Positions 26,652 to 36,562 of a stretch of DNA of 64,000 nt are shown piece after piece. Source of the stretch: Pseudomonadota bacterium. Its GTDB lineage: Bacteria; Desulfobacterota; Binatia; Binatales; Binataceae. Both the position numbers and the translations under genes were made by a program. The stretch lies in contig JAJPIF010000006.1 in the NCBI GenBank assembly GCA_021324885.1, positions 124,001 to 188,000 on the forward strand, read 5' to 3'. Within the stretch, counting starts at the first letter, position 1; each line of letters starts with the position of its first letter. The notes under the pieces were generated by a model. It was not told where the DNA came from, made no database searches, and saw only the letters and a program-made list of their open reading frames with translations.

Positions 26652-27347
26652 TTACTTGCGCTGCAGGACCTCCATCCAATTGCCGTCGGGGTCGCGGATC
26701 ATGAAGAGGCCGGCCAGATTGCCTGCCCCTGAAGTGAAAGCCACGCCAGGATTGTATGGCTTGCCGCTCAGGCGCTGGTATTCGGCCGCGCAGTCGCGCA
26801 CCTGCAGCGTCAGGTAGCGGATGCCCGCACCCGCCATCGCGGAGACCGCGTCGAGCGGGTTGATTACCGGTTCGGTTCTGACCTGGCGCGCGGAAGGATC
26901 GGCGCCGAGCGTGAGAATCGTCTGACCCAGCCGGTAACGTCCGTCTCCCATCGGTTGCGCGCCCATCACGTCGGCGTAAAAACGCTCGGCCTGTTTCAGA
27001 TCGCTGACGCCCATCTGAAATTCGATCTGATCCACGCGGTTGTGGCCCGGCGGCACAAATTGAAGTTGATTGCCGTCGGGGTCGCGAACGGCGCGCGGCG
27101 CGGAGGTCTTTGGGTCCGCGATGGTCAGGACTTTAAAACCGCTGCCTGCGCGGGGCGGCAGCGGATCGGCGGCGTGCCAGAGCTTGAGCACCGAGCCGTT
27201 GAGCAGATAGCGCGAGAGCTTGAATTTCGGCCCCATCGCAACGGTGCCTTCGAACTTCAGCCCCAGTTCGCCGCCATAGAACTGGTGCATCGCATCGGGA
27301 TTGTTGGTGAACATTCCGAAATCCAGGCAATCCTTTTCCAGCTCCAT
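26652..27347 (-). CDS. Two-domain VOC (glyoxalase/dioxygenase) superfamily protein
   Basis: This 231-residue protein starts after AGGAGGTGTCTCA. Two VOC modules are visible: residues 1-100 (DFGMFTNNPDAMHQFYGGELGL, ending AVRDPDGNQLQFV) and 108-231 (IEFQMGVSDLKQAERFYADVMG, ending MIRDPDGNWMEVLQ). The Glu of the second MEV is a usual metal ligand position. Members include extradiol dioxygenases and lyases; which applies here is unknown. It is followed on the same strand by nothing until tRNA-Leu and is 59 bases downstream of the LLM gene. Confidence 0.87.
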   Translation of the reverse strand: MELEKDCLDFGMFTNNPDAMHQFYGGELGLKFEGTVAMGPKFKLSRYLLNGSVLKLWHAADPLPPRAGSGFKVLTIADPKTSAPRAVRDPDGNQLQFVPPGHNRVDQIEFQMGVSDLKQAERFYADVMGAQPMGDGRYRLGQTILTLGADPSARQVRTEPVINPLDAVSAMAGAGIRYLTLQVRDCAAEYQRLSGKPYNPGVAFTSGAGNLAGLFMIRDPDGNWMEVLQRK

Positions 27348-27406
27348 TGAGACACCTCCTGCAATTGTGGCCCATTCGCGACTTTAACGCGGCCGCCACA
27401 CTTCAT

Positions 27407-28465
27407 CTACCTGAATGCGGGCAAAACTTCCTTGCAGAACATCCGCATCGTATCCATCACCATCGCATGCGGCATCAGACCGATTCTGAACTGGCACATG
27501 ACGCGGTCAACTCCGTACTGCTCGAAAGTCCGGAGTTGCTCGATCACCTGACCCGGCGTCCCGGTCACGACCATGCCGTGCTTTTTGAAATCGCTGTACG
27601 ACGGCTCGCCGAAATAGTATCCCGGAATCGGCTCGGGCGTCCCCGGTTTGGGATTGGGAAAATAGAATTCGCGGAAGCGTTGGATCAGCCACTTGTGATA
27701 GGGGATCAGCGGCTCGTCAGCCTCGCGCTCGGTGCGGGCGCAGCGGACGAAAGCCAATTCGGAAAATTCCCCGGGCTGGGCGGCGCGGGGCGAATGCCTC
27801 CAGGCCTGGCGAAATTCCTCGACTTCGCGTGCGACCTCGATTAGCGGCTTGAGCGTCGAAAACCCCAGCAGGTTCCATCCTTTCTCGGCGTAGAGCCGGT
27901 ACGAATCGGGACTGCCGCCGGCCACGTGAATGCGCGGATGCGGCTTCTGCAACGGCTTTGGAATGACGTTGATCGGCTCTTTGATCGAAAAAAATTTTCC
28001 CTGGTAGGTAAAGCGCTCCAGCGTCCAGCATTTCTGGATCAGATCCATCGCCTCGTACATCAGCGGCCGGCTTTCCATCGCGGGCTCGCCAAACAGACCG
28101 GGCCGGAACGTGTTCCATTCCAGCGCGCTGACGCCGCGGCCGATGCCGAATTCGACGCGGCCGTGGGAGAGCTGATCCAGCATCGCGTAGCGTTCGGCAA
28201 TCGTAATCGGATTGTGGAAGGGCAGCAGGCAGACCGCCGACCCCAGTCGCATCGTAGTGGTGATACGCGAGAGCGAACCGAGCAGGACTTCAGGTGCCGA
28301 ACACCATGAATAGCGGTCGGTGAAATGATGTTCGACGATCCAGCAGGAGTCGAAGCCCTGCTCTTCAGCGTAACAGATCTGCGCGATGATGTCGTCGTAG
28401 AGTTGGGTGACTTTATCGTACCCGCCCTGTTCGACTTCGAACTCGAAGAACAGACCGAATTTCAT
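27407..28465 (-). CDS. LLM class flavin-dependent oxidoreductase (luciferase-like)
   Basis: From the ATG at 28465 (GGGGAG seven bases upstream) the protein is 352 residues. It begins MKFGLFFEFEVEQGGYDK. Bacterial-luciferase features follow: GFDSCWIVEHHF, RLGSAVCLLPFHNPITIAERYAMLDQLSHGRVEFGIGRG, and HPRIHVAGGSPDSYRLYAEKG. It uses FMNH2 or F420 for monooxygenation or hydride transfer; the cofactor cannot be decided here. The next gene downstream is a VOC protein, which hints at a two-step oxidation. Confidence 0.92.
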   Translation of the reverse strand: MKFGLFFEFEVEQGGYDKVTQLYDDIIAQICYAEEQGFDSCWIVEHHFTDRYSWCSAPEVLLGSLSRITTTMRLGSAVCLLPFHNPITIAERYAMLDQLSHGRVEFGIGRGVSALEWNTFRPGLFGEPAMESRPLMYEAMDLIQKCWTLERFTYQGKFFSIKEPINVIPKPLQKPHPRIHVAGGSPDSYRLYAEKGWNLLGFSTLKPLIEVAREVEEFRQAWRHSPRAAQPGEFSELAFVRCARTEREADEPLIPYHKWLIQRFREFYFPNPKPGTPEPIPGYYFGEPSYSDFKKHGMVVTGTPGQVIEQLRTFEQYGVDRVMCQFRIGLMPHAMVMDTMRMFCKEVLPAFR

Positions 28466-28800
28466 CGGCAACTCCCCGGTTTGCGGCTTTTGTAGTAGCA
28501 CAACGCGGCGGGCGCGAAAATGAACGGTCCGGGAAGAGAAACGAGAAAAAGAGACGCACAAAGAAACGGCAAATGAGTTAGACAGGACTGGCCGCCGGCG
28601 GGCGAAACGTCGATAGACGCCCCTCATCTGCGCCTCTCTCTTTCTCAATTTCGTTTCTCTTTTCTCATCAAACCCGATCCTGCTGTATGATTCCCCGCCT
28701 TACCGTTGCTCGACGCGGGACGGGGCGGTTGTGCTAAGGTGCGGTTATCGCTAGCGCATATGGCTTTGCAGGCTAAGTTCTGGCTCGAAGTGACAGCAAG
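28466..28800. other. Intergenic stretch between LLM and antiporter genes
   Basis: These 335 bases separate two divergent genes. They contain the purine/pyrimidine element listed separately, and further right an ATG at 28759 that opens only a 15-codon frame ending at TAG close to the antiporter start. Promoters for both genes must lie here, but no convincing -35/-10 pair was found. Confidence 0.4.
28533..28669. repeat. Purine/pyrimidine inverted element, copy 2
   Basis: The left arm (GGGAAGAGAAACGAGAAAAAG and following AGACGCACAAAG) is purine-rich. The right arm (CGCCTCTCTCTTTCTC, then AATTTCGTTTCTCTTTTCTCA) is pyrimidine-rich and can pair imperfectly with it across about 50 bases. It has the same design as the copies at 26084 and 62032. 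Confidence 0.45.
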
Positions 28801-31020
28801 TTGCTAGCCTTTATCTCCAGGTTGATCTTGCGTCCTCAGATGGGCCCGAGTGCGGTTACGACGTCGACGTCCGCAATAGCGGCCAACGGGGCGGCTGCCT
28901 TTAACCTGGGTGGCGCGCCGCTGGGCGGGGCGATGATGCTCCACCAGTTGATGGCATTGGCGGTGGCGATCATGGTGGTGCGGCTGCTGGGACTGGCGTT
29001 GCGCCGCCTGCGACAGCCGCTGGTGGTTGGCGAGATGCTCGCCGGGATTATGCTCGGCCCCTCCGTTCTGGGCTGGATATCGCCGCGGGTGTTCAGCTTC
29101 GTTTTTCCGCCCGAAGCAATCGCGTTTGTCAACGTCTTTGCGCGGGTCGCGGTCGTGCTTTACATGTTTTTGGCCGGACTCGACCTCGAGCCCAAGCTGC
29201 TACGGCGGCAGACGCCAGCGACAGGGGCGATCGCGCAATTGGGAATCCTTGTCCCCTTTGCGGCGGGCCTGCTGCCGGCATTCGTTTTCTTCCCCGGCAT
29301 GCCGCCGGAGCCCGCTTATTTTGGATGCTTTCTGGGACTTGCGATGGCGGTGACGGCGTTTCCGCTGCTGGCGCGCACGCTTACCGACCGCCGCGTTCAC
29401 AACACCCCGATCGGCTCGGTCGCGCTCAGCTCGGCGGCCCTGACTGATCTTGAATCATGGTGCCTGCTGGCCGTGCTGCTGGCAGTGATCGAAGCACGCG
29501 CGTTGGGCGTGGTCGCGACGGTGCTGATGTTCGCGGTGTTCGCGGTCCTGCTGTTTTTCGCGGTACGGCCCCTGATGCTTCGCTTGTCCGTACTTTACGG
29601 CAACCGCAGCGGGAGGCTGACACAGGGTCTGCTGGCCACGATCTTTGTCGCGCTGCTGTTCGGTTCGCTTATTGGCCAGATGATTGGGTTGGGCGCGATA
29701 TTGGCCGCGTTCGCGCTGGGCGCCGTAATGCCGCATGAAAGCGGCATGACGCTGGAGCTCACCGATCGATTTGAGGATTTGGTGCTGGTGGTGCTGCTCC
29801 CAACTTTTTTTGTGGCCATTGGGTTGCGCACCGATTTGACCGCTTTGGGCGTCGCGCAATGGCTGTTATGCGCCGCGCTTCTGGCGCTTGGATGGGCCGC
29901 GAAATTCGGCGCTGGCGCTCTGGCCGCGCGCCTGGGAGGCTTTCAATGGCGTGAGGCGTCGGCCCTGGGCGCGCTGATGAACGCCCGCGGTCTCAACGCC
30001 CTGATCGTGCTCGATATCGGCTTTGGACTGGGCGTCATCTCGCCGGCGCTGTTCACCGTCCTCGTTCTGATGACGCTGGCCAGCACCTGTGCGGCGATCC
30101 CGATTTTCGATTGGCTGGTTCCGGCCGGGAGCGAAGAGAAGGATCCCGCGCCCGCTCGGATAAGTCCGGCGCTGGGCCCGGTACGGCGCGCCGCCATCGT
30201 GGTTGCGATCTCCAATCCCGAAGGCGCGGCCAACCTGCTCGACATCGCCCTGGAGGCCAACCGGCCCGACGATCCGCCGCCTCACGTGGTCGCGTTGGCG
30301 CGCCGTCCCGCCGAAGGGATGCGTTCGGGTCTGCGCGAGGTCGAGCAAAGAGTGGCGCCCCAGAGCGCGGGTCTGGCCGCCGCGCTCGATCACGTCCAGG
30401 CGCGAGGGACCGCCGTGACGTCGCAGGCGGTCTGGACCGATGATCCCGCCCTCGACATTCTGCGGGCGGCCCGCGAGGCGCAAAGTGAATGGCTGCTGCT
30501 GGGCGCGCACCATTCGGTATTCGGCTCCGACCTGCGGGGCGGGGTGGTGCGCAGTATCGCCGACCGCGCCGAAAGCATTCCGGTCAAAGTCGCGGTGCTG
30601 ACGCCGGGACTGGAACAGCCGCTGAACCGCGTCTTCACCGTGGTCGATAACAGCCCGCATGGACGCGCAGCGCTGGAACTCGGAATCCGTCTGGTAAAGC
30701 GAACCAGACGCAGCCTCCACGTAATCCTGGTGCCGCGCAGCAACGTCAAACCCGACCTTGCACTACTGGAGATGGTCAGATCGATCGGGAGAGCCGAGGG
30801 TCTGAGACTGCACACCGACGTATTGGCCGAGCGCAGCGCGGCGCAATTGGCGCGCCAGGCGCCCGGTCCGCTGACTATCATCGGCACTAATCTGCTTGAC
30901 GAATTCAAGCTGCCGGCCGGCGGTTTGATCAAGAGCGGCCATTCGATGATAGTGGTCCAGGGAACAGCGCAAATGTCAGGGGTCAGCGCCCGTCAGGACC
31001 GCGCGCGGCGGGAGGGTTGA
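28801..31020 (+). CDS. Cation:proton antiporter (CPA2/KefB-type) with C-terminal USP-like region
   Basis: The protein is 739 residues from a TTG at 28801; an ATG at 28840 is an alternative, and neither has a clear Shine-Dalgarno. About 12-13 membrane helices (residues 45-435) show CPA2 features: AGIMLGPSVLGWISP, VVLYMFLAGLDLEPKLL, LLARTLTDRRV and ALGAVMPHESG. The remaining 280 residues are soluble with two USP-like halves (RRAAIVVAISNPEGAANLLDIAL and FTVVDNSPHGRAALELGIRLV). It should exchange Na+ or K+ for protons; the USP-like part may sense nucleotides. No TrkA-N domain is visible. Confidence 0.88.
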   Translation: MLAFISRLILRPQMGPSAVTTSTSAIAANGAAAFNLGGAPLGGAMMLHQLMALAVAIMVVRLLGLALRRLRQPLVVGEMLAGIMLGPSVLGWISPRVFSFVFPPEAIAFVNVFARVAVVLYMFLAGLDLEPKLLRRQTPATGAIAQLGILVPFAAGLLPAFVFFPGMPPEPAYFGCFLGLAMAVTAFPLLARTLTDRRVHNTPIGSVALSSAALTDLESWCLLAVLLAVIEARALGVVATVLMFAVFAVLLFFAVRPLMLRLSVLYGNRSGRLTQGLLATIFVALLFGSLIGQMIGLGAILAAFALGAVMPHESGMTLELTDRFEDLVLVVLLPTFFVAIGLRTDLTALGVAQWLLCAALLALGWAAKFGAGALAARLGGFQWREASALGALMNARGLNALIVLDIGFGLGVISPALFTVLVLMTLASTCAAIPIFDWLVPAGSEEKDPAPARISPALGPVRRAAIVVAISNPEGAANLLDIALEANRPDDPPPHVVALARRPAEGMRSGLREVEQRVAPQSAGLAAALDHVQARGTAVTSQAVWTDDPALDILRAAREAQSEWLLLGAHHSVFGSDLRGGVVRSIADRAESIPVKVAVLTPGLEQPLNRVFTVVDNSPHGRAALELGIRLVKRTRRSLHVILVPRSNVKPDLALLEMVRSIGRAEGLRLHTDVLAERSAAQLARQAPGPLTIIGTNLLDEFKLPAGGLIKSGHSMIVVQGTAQMSGVSARQDRARREG

Positions 31021-31188
31021 AGACCGTAGGGTAAGCGAGAGGGGCTTTTCCGGGCCATCATCGAAAATAAACGATGCTCAAAGCGAGAGGCCCCCTGCAG
31101 AATTCGCGGGGCTTCCTCGATCAAGCAAAAATATCTGGCGCGTTGCGCTTTGACTCGGACCACGGTACCCAAAGCGAAAGGGAATCAC

Positions 31189-32463
31189 TCAGCCCAAGGC
31201 GGCGAGATCGACGAAAAAGTGCGGATAGGTTTTCGAAACGCAGCCGGGGTCCTTGATGCGGATGCCGGGAATTCGCAGGCCCATCACGGCGAAGCTCATC
31301 GCGATTCGATGGTCATCGTAGGTTTCGATCGTTCCCGGCCGAGGTTGGCCCGGGTTGATTTCCAGCCCGTCCTCGTGCTCGATCACGCTGACGCCGAGAC
31401 GGCCGAGTTCCGTCGCCAGGGCGTGGATACGGTCGCTTTCATGATGGCGGATAAACTGCACGTTGCGTATGCGCGTGGGTGTCTGCGCAAACGGCGCCAG
31501 CACCGCCAGCGTCGGCACCATGTCGGGCATCGCATGCATGTCGATATCCAGGCCGCTAAACTCTCCGGTGCCCTCGACCACCACGGCGTGGCGCCGCCAG
31601 TTAACCTTCGCACCCATGCGTCTGAGCACCGACAGGAACTGGATGTCTCCCTGCACTGAATCGCGGCTGAGATTGCTGAGTTCGACTTTGCCATTGCATA
31701 AAAGCGCGGCAGCGGCGAAATAGCTGGCGCTCGAAGCGTCGGCTTCAACCAGGAAGCATCCCGGCTGATACGCCTGCCCGCCCGGCACGCTGATAAAGTT
31801 GTCATCGGTGAAAATGCCCCGGATACCCGCCCGTTCCATCAGTTTGATGGTCATCGTGATGAACGGGATTGCGGCCGAACCAACAAATTTGAGCTGCAAA
31901 CCTTTGCGCCAAATCGGTGACGGGATCAGCAGCGCCGACACGAACTGCGAAGACAGGCTGGCGTCAACTACCGTCTGGCCGCCTTCGAATTTGTCGCTGC
32001 CGTGGATTACCACCGGCGGACATCCGTTGTTCGCCTCGCAGTGCGTGGCCAGCCCCAGTTTGCGCAGCGCTTCGATTAGATCGCCGATCGGTCGCTGACG
32101 CATCCGCGCATTGCCGTCCAGGCGGAAGTTTCCCTTACCCAGGGTGAGGAATCCGGCCAGAAACCGCATCGCGGTCCCCGAGCCGCCGACGAACAGGTCG
32201 GCGGATTTGACGGGAATGGCGCCGCCGTGCCCCTCCATGACGATTTTGCTGTTCTGCTCGTCCAGCGCGATGGAATAGCCCAGATGCTGGAGCGCGGCGA
32301 TCATGTAACGCGTATCATCGCTGACCAGCGCCGACTCGATTACCGAACGCCCTTCGGCCAGCGCGGTCATCAAGAGCATCCGGTTGGTGATGCTTTTGGA
32401 GCCGGGAACCTGAATGGTTGCCGCAAGCGGGCCTAGCAGAGGCTTAATCTCGATCTGATCCAT
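31189..32463 (-). CDS. aroA: 3-phosphoshikimate 1-carboxyvinyltransferase (EPSP synthase)
   Basis: From the ATG at 32463 the protein is 424 residues. Motifs include the N-terminal VPGSKSITNRMLLMTALAEG, DLFVGGSGTAMRFL (PEP-binding region), DGNARMRQRPI, and the C-terminal HHESDRIHALATELGRLG plus YDDHRIAMSFAV. It transfers enolpyruvyl from PEP to shikimate 3-phosphate. SGTAMRF with Ala after Thr is a common variant of GNAGTAMRP. It stands as a single gene, convergent with the antiporter. Confidence 0.95.
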   Translation of the reverse strand: MDQIEIKPLLGPLAATIQVPGSKSITNRMLLMTALAEGRSVIESALVSDDTRYMIAALQHLGYSIALDEQNSKIVMEGHGGAIPVKSADLFVGGSGTAMRFLAGFLTLGKGNFRLDGNARMRQRPIGDLIEALRKLGLATHCEANNGCPPVVIHGSDKFEGGQTVVDASLSSQFVSALLIPSPIWRKGLQLKFVGSAAIPFITMTIKLMERAGIRGIFTDDNFISVPGGQAYQPGCFLVEADASSASYFAAAALLCNGKVELSNLSRDSVQGDIQFLSVLRRMGAKVNWRRHAVVVEGTGEFSGLDIDMHAMPDMVPTLAVLAPFAQTPTRIRNVQFIRHHESDRIHALATELGRLGVSVIEHEDGLEINPGQPRPGTIETYDDHRIAMSFAVMGLRIPGIRIKDPGCVSKTYPHFFVDLAALG

Positions 32464-32781
32464 GACGAGCCAACCGGTGCGATGCAATCCGCACGCCGAT
32501 ACTACATCCTAAGTTAAGATCACGGTCAATTCTCATGTTCATACAGCGGCGGCGCCCTGCGAGGGCTGCCGCTCGCCCATGTTGCGCCGGAGCGGAGCAC
32601 CGCCGTTTGCGCCTTTTGTGACGATCGTTACGGATCACCGGTGCGGATCATCTGGGTTGAATGGCCACCGGATTTGCCGGTAGCCTCCCGGTACCCGAAC
32701 CATGGCAGCTCGATTTCAGCATTACGTTCCATGCCCAGGCGGCGATTAATTGTTGTGCAACCGTTCGCGCCTGCAGCCGCG

Positions 32782-34065
32782 ATGCGCGACGACGATCGGG
32801 AAACCGCCGGCGCCGCGACGCTGGCCAGAATCCGCAGGCGCCTGCTGCCGTTTACCTTTTTACTTTACATCGCCGCCTACCTCGATCGCATCAACGTCGG
32901 TTTCGCCGCGCTGCAGATGAACCATGATTTGCGGCTGGGCGACGCGGCCTTCGGCCTGGGGGCCGGCCTGTTCTTTGTCGGGTACTTCATCTTCGAAATC
33001 CCCAGCAACCTGATTCTGCATCGGGTGGGAGCGCGGCCGTGGCTTGCGCGCATCATGATCACCTGGGGCGCGGTGGCGATCTCAATGGCGGCGGTGCGCG
33101 GCGCACCCAGTTTTTACCTGCTTCGATTCATGCTCGGAGCGGCGGAAGCAGGCTTTTTTCCGGGAATCATTCTGTACCTGACATACTGGTTTCCCACCCG
33201 CGAGCAGGCCCGTTCGATCGCCCTGTTCATGACCGCCAGCGCCCTGGCCGGCGTAATCGGCGGACCATTATCGGGTGCGATACTCAAGACCCGGATCATG
33301 ATGGGATTATCGGCGTGGCAATGGCTGTTCATTCTGGAAGGCCTGCCGTCGGTGATCCTGGGCGTGAGCGTTTTGTTCTACCTGCCCAACGGACCGCAGG
33401 ACGCGTCGTGGCTGGCCGAGAATGAAAAAAGCTGGCTGGCCGAAAAACTGACGCGCGAAGCCGCCGGCGCACGCGAGCATACGCCAGGCGGCGCATTGAC
33501 CAGCCGCACAATCTGGATGCTTGGGATGCTTTACTTCATGGTGGTCACCGCTCTGTATGGCGTCGGGATGTGGTTGCCGCAGATCGTCAAAGGACTGGGC
33601 GCGTTGAGCGATCTGCAAGCCGGCATCGTTTCCGCGATCCCGTTTTTCGCCGCCGCGGTGGCGATGGTGTTAATCGCGCGGTCTTCGGACCGGCGCGCGG
33701 AGCGGCGAAAGCATCTGGCCGTTTGCACCTTTGCGGGCGCCGCGGGGCTGACGGCATCGGCATTGGCGCACAATCCGCCGATGGCTTTGGCCGCGCTCTC
33801 GATTGGCGCGGCGGGTATCTGGGGCGTGATGGGTCCGTTCTGGTCGATGGCGGCGGAAAATCTATCGGGCGCGGGCGCCGCCGCCGGGATCGCGCTGATC
33901 AATTCAGTCGGCAATCTGGGCGGCTTCATCGGCCCCTACCTGGTCGGGATCGTCAAGCAGGTGTCGCACAGCTTCAGCGGGGGACTGGCGGCGATGGCGC
34001 TGGTGCTGATGATCGCGGGACTTTTTGCCCTGACCATTCCCGGGCCGAGAAGCGGCGCGAAATAA
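32782..34065 (+). CDS. MFS transporter, anion:cation symporter type
   Basis: The chosen ATG gives 427 residues; the open frame extends back to 32641 without a ribosome site. Twelve hydrophobic segments and ACS-family motifs are present: RLLPFTFLLYIAAYLDRINVGFAALQM, IPSNLILHRVGARPWLARIMITWG, GAAEAGFFPGIILYLTYWFP and GPLSGAILK. Such proteins import organic acids such as tartrate, phthalate or glucarate. It is followed by an ADH and an amidohydrolase on the same strand, so it may deliver their substrate. Confidence 0.88.
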   Translation: MRDDDRETAGAATLARIRRRLLPFTFLLYIAAYLDRINVGFAALQMNHDLRLGDAAFGLGAGLFFVGYFIFEIPSNLILHRVGARPWLARIMITWGAVAISMAAVRGAPSFYLLRFMLGAAEAGFFPGIILYLTYWFPTREQARSIALFMTASALAGVIGGPLSGAILKTRIMMGLSAWQWLFILEGLPSVILGVSVLFYLPNGPQDASWLAENEKSWLAEKLTREAAGAREHTPGGALTSRTIWMLGMLYFMVVTALYGVGMWLPQIVKGLGALSDLQAGIVSAIPFFAAAVAMVLIARSSDRRAERRKHLAVCTFAGAAGLTASALAHNPPMALAALSIGAAGIWGVMGPFWSMAAENLSGAGAAAGIALINSVGNLGGFIGPYLVGIVKQVSHSFSGGLAAMALVLMIAGLFALTIPGPRSGAK

Positions 34066-34167
34066 TCTCACTGCGGCTTTGACGCCGCCGGCCCCGCAGT
34101 CGTATTCAATAGACATTACCTGGTAGTTGAAACGGCCGCGACGAGAGGGCGCGCATCGAGGAGTAAG

Positions 34168-35187
34168 ATGAAAGCAATCGCCAAAACCCGGCCCGCGTTC
34201 GGAGCCGAACTCGTCGATATTCCCGTGCCCCGTCCTGGACGCGGCGAACTGCTGGTCAAGATCGCCGCCTGCGGAATCTGCGGTTCCGATCTCCATATTT
34301 ACGAATGGGAATTGGGCGCGGAGCGGTTCGCGCCGCGCCTGCCGATGGTGCTGGGCCATGAGCCGGCGGGCGAGGTGGTCGAGGCCGGTCCCGATGTTAC
34401 TGGCTTCAAAAAAGGCGACCATGTCGCGCTGGACCCGTTCGGCCATTGCGGGCGATGCTCAAGCTGCCTGGCCGGGCGGTTCAACCTGTGCGCGTCGCCC
34501 ACCACGCTGAGCGGCGCGTTCGCCGAATATACCGTCGCGCCGATGGCCAATGCTCATCTGGTTCCGCCGGCGATGGACCTCGAGCAGGCCGCGTTGCTCG
34601 AACCGTTTGCCACCGGATTGCACGGCGTTGAGCAATCGAGCGTCAAGGCGGGAGATCGGGTAGTGATCGAAGGGCCGGGACCTATCGGAATCAGCACGGC
34701 GCTGGCGGCGCGGGCGATGGGCGCCACCTCGATCGTGGTTACGGGATTGCCCGCCGATGGCGAACGTCTGGAACTGGCGCGGCGTTTTGGTTTTCAAACG
34801 GTGTGCGCCGAGGACCAGGACTGGATCGCGCAGGTCAAAAGATGGATCGGTGAGGACGGTGCCGACGTGGTATTTGACGCCGCCGGGATGATGCAAAGCG
34901 TGCGTCACCTGATCAAGCGCGGCGGCCAGTTGGTGCTGCTGGGATGGCCGGCGCGGGACGTTGGATCGGCGGAAATGCGCTCGCTGTTTTTTCACGGCGT
35001 CAACATCATCAGTTCCAGGGTGAGATCGCCGCAGACATGGCGGCGCGCGATCGCGCTGGTCGCCAACCGGGCCGTGGACCTGGCGCCGATGGTCACTCAT
35101 CGCGTGGACCTGGTCAATGGCCTGGAAGCTTTCGAATTGTTGCGCAAAAAACAAGGCGTCAAGGTGCTGGTCAATCCGACGCTTTGA
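34168..35187 (+). CDS. Zinc-dependent medium-chain alcohol dehydrogenase
   Basis: This 339-residue protein starts after GAGGAGTAAG. The catalytic-zinc site is CGICGSDLH plus LGHEPAGEV, the structural-zinc four-Cys loop is in FGHCGRCSSCLAGRFNLC, and the NAD(P)-binding segment is EGPGPIGISTALAARAMG. Closest in pattern are threonine/sorbitol dehydrogenase-like enzymes. The neighbouring amidohydrolase begins 47 bases later on the same strand. The substrate is unknown. Confidence 0.92.
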   Translation: MKAIAKTRPAFGAELVDIPVPRPGRGELLVKIAACGICGSDLHIYEWELGAERFAPRLPMVLGHEPAGEVVEAGPDVTGFKKGDHVALDPFGHCGRCSSCLAGRFNLCASPTTLSGAFAEYTVAPMANAHLVPPAMDLEQAALLEPFATGLHGVEQSSVKAGDRVVIEGPGPIGISTALAARAMGATSIVVTGLPADGERLELARRFGFQTVCAEDQDWIAQVKRWIGEDGADVVFDAAGMMQSVRHLIKRGGQLVLLGWPARDVGSAEMRSLFFHGVNIISSRVRSPQTWRRAIALVANRAVDLAPMVTHRVDLVNGLEAFELLRKKQGVKVLVNPTL

Positions 35188-35234
35188 CTGGCCGCACAGA
35201 GGCCCAGGTCATTGACCACGGCGGAGGTATCACG

Positions 35235-36350
35235 ATGCGAAATGGAATGAAGGTCGTCGACACCGATACCCATCATATGGAACCCACCCGGATGTGGGAG
35301 CAGTACATCGACAGCCGCTTCAAGAGCGCCGCGCCCCGCCTGGGCCGTACCCAAAGCGGCCGTTCCACGATGATGGTCGAAGGCGAGTCGCTCACCGCCG
35401 AGGAAGGCAAATATCCGATGGACTCGCCGGAGTTCCTGGCCGCCGGCGAGCGCGCGATGAAGCGCTTCGAGCGCACCAAAAAGGCTGGCTACAGCGCCCA
35501 GGCGCGGTTGACCGATATGGACGAAGAGGGAGTTGACGTCCAGATCATTTATCCCACCGTCGGCGGCCAGCTTCTGGGCCGCGAGTTTCACGATACCGAA
35601 CTGCTGGCGGCCTGCTGCCGCGCCTACAACGACTGGAGCGCGCAGTATTGCAGCGCCGCCCCCGACCGTTTGCGATGGGCCGCGATGCTGCCGCTGCAGG
35701 ACATCGATAAAGCTATCGAAGAGGCGCGCCGCGCGGTGAGCAACGGCGCCGTATGCATCTACCTGCGGCCCAATCCGGTCAAGGGCCGCAACCTGCACCA
35801 TCGCGACTACTGGCCGCTATTTCGCGAAATCGAGCGGATGGACAAGCCGATCGCAATCCACGACTCCGGCTCGCCGCGTATCCCGTCTTATGGCGACCGG
35901 ATGGAGACGCATACCAGCGGCCATATCCTCGCTCATCCCTTCGAGGCGATGTCCGCGATGGCCGGCCTGATCTGGTTCGGCGTTTTCGAGCATTTCCCGC
36001 GGCTCAATGTGGTGCACGTTGAAGCCGACGCCGGGTGGGCGCCCTACTGGGTGCAACGGATGGAGCAGCATTGGGAATTCAGCGGCAACGCCGAACATCC
36101 GGACATGAAGATGCGCCCGACAGAGTATTTCAAACGCAACGTATTCGTGGCCTGCCGCGCCGACGAGATGACGTTGAAGTCAGCGATCGACTTGCTGGGC
36201 GACGATAATTTTGTGTGGAATTCCGATTACCCGCATCCCGACGGCACCTGGCCGTGGGCGCTGGGCAAGTTGGATCAGCAACCGATCGCGCAAAGCAGCA
36301 AGCGCAAGATCCTGTGGGATAACGCCGCCCGCGCCTTCCGCCTGGATTGA
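35235..36350 (+). CDS. Amidohydrolase-2 family metal-dependent hydrolase/decarboxylase
   Basis: From the ATG at 35235 (GCGGAGGTATCACG before it) the protein is 371 residues. The opening VVDTDTHHMEP has the same HxxE layout as the two paralogues at 17894 and 19233. AIHDSGSPRIPSYG, FGVFEHFPRLNVVHVEADAGWAPYW and WNSDYPHPDGTWPW complete the set. Probably the third member of a small expanded subfamily in this genome. It follows the ADH gene and may act on the same compound. Confidence 0.88.
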   Translation: MRNGMKVVDTDTHHMEPTRMWEQYIDSRFKSAAPRLGRTQSGRSTMMVEGESLTAEEGKYPMDSPEFLAAGERAMKRFERTKKAGYSAQARLTDMDEEGVDVQIIYPTVGGQLLGREFHDTELLAACCRAYNDWSAQYCSAAPDRLRWAAMLPLQDIDKAIEEARRAVSNGAVCIYLRPNPVKGRNLHHRDYWPLFREIERMDKPIAIHDSGSPRIPSYGDRMETHTSGHILAHPFEAMSAMAGLIWFGVFEHFPRLNVVHVEADAGWAPYWVQRMEQHWEFSGNAEHPDMKMRPTEYFKRNVFVACRADEMTLKSAIDLLGDDNFVWNSDYPHPDGTWPWALGKLDQQPIAQSSKRKILWDNAARAFRLD

Positions 36351-36562
36351 TTTTTCGCACCCGGGCGAAAGCACACGGTCGTCCGCCCGCAAAGCCCGAA
36401 AGAAGACCGTGTCAACGCCGCGTGCGCGAGGCGGTGCTGGGCACGTCTTTATGCTACCGGCACGCGATTCCTGAAATTATCAGGGCCGGCGGCGCAGCGA
36501 TCGCCGACATGTTGTCCAGCGCCTTGGCCGGGACTCACGGTGACTGAACCGGTCGTCTTCCC

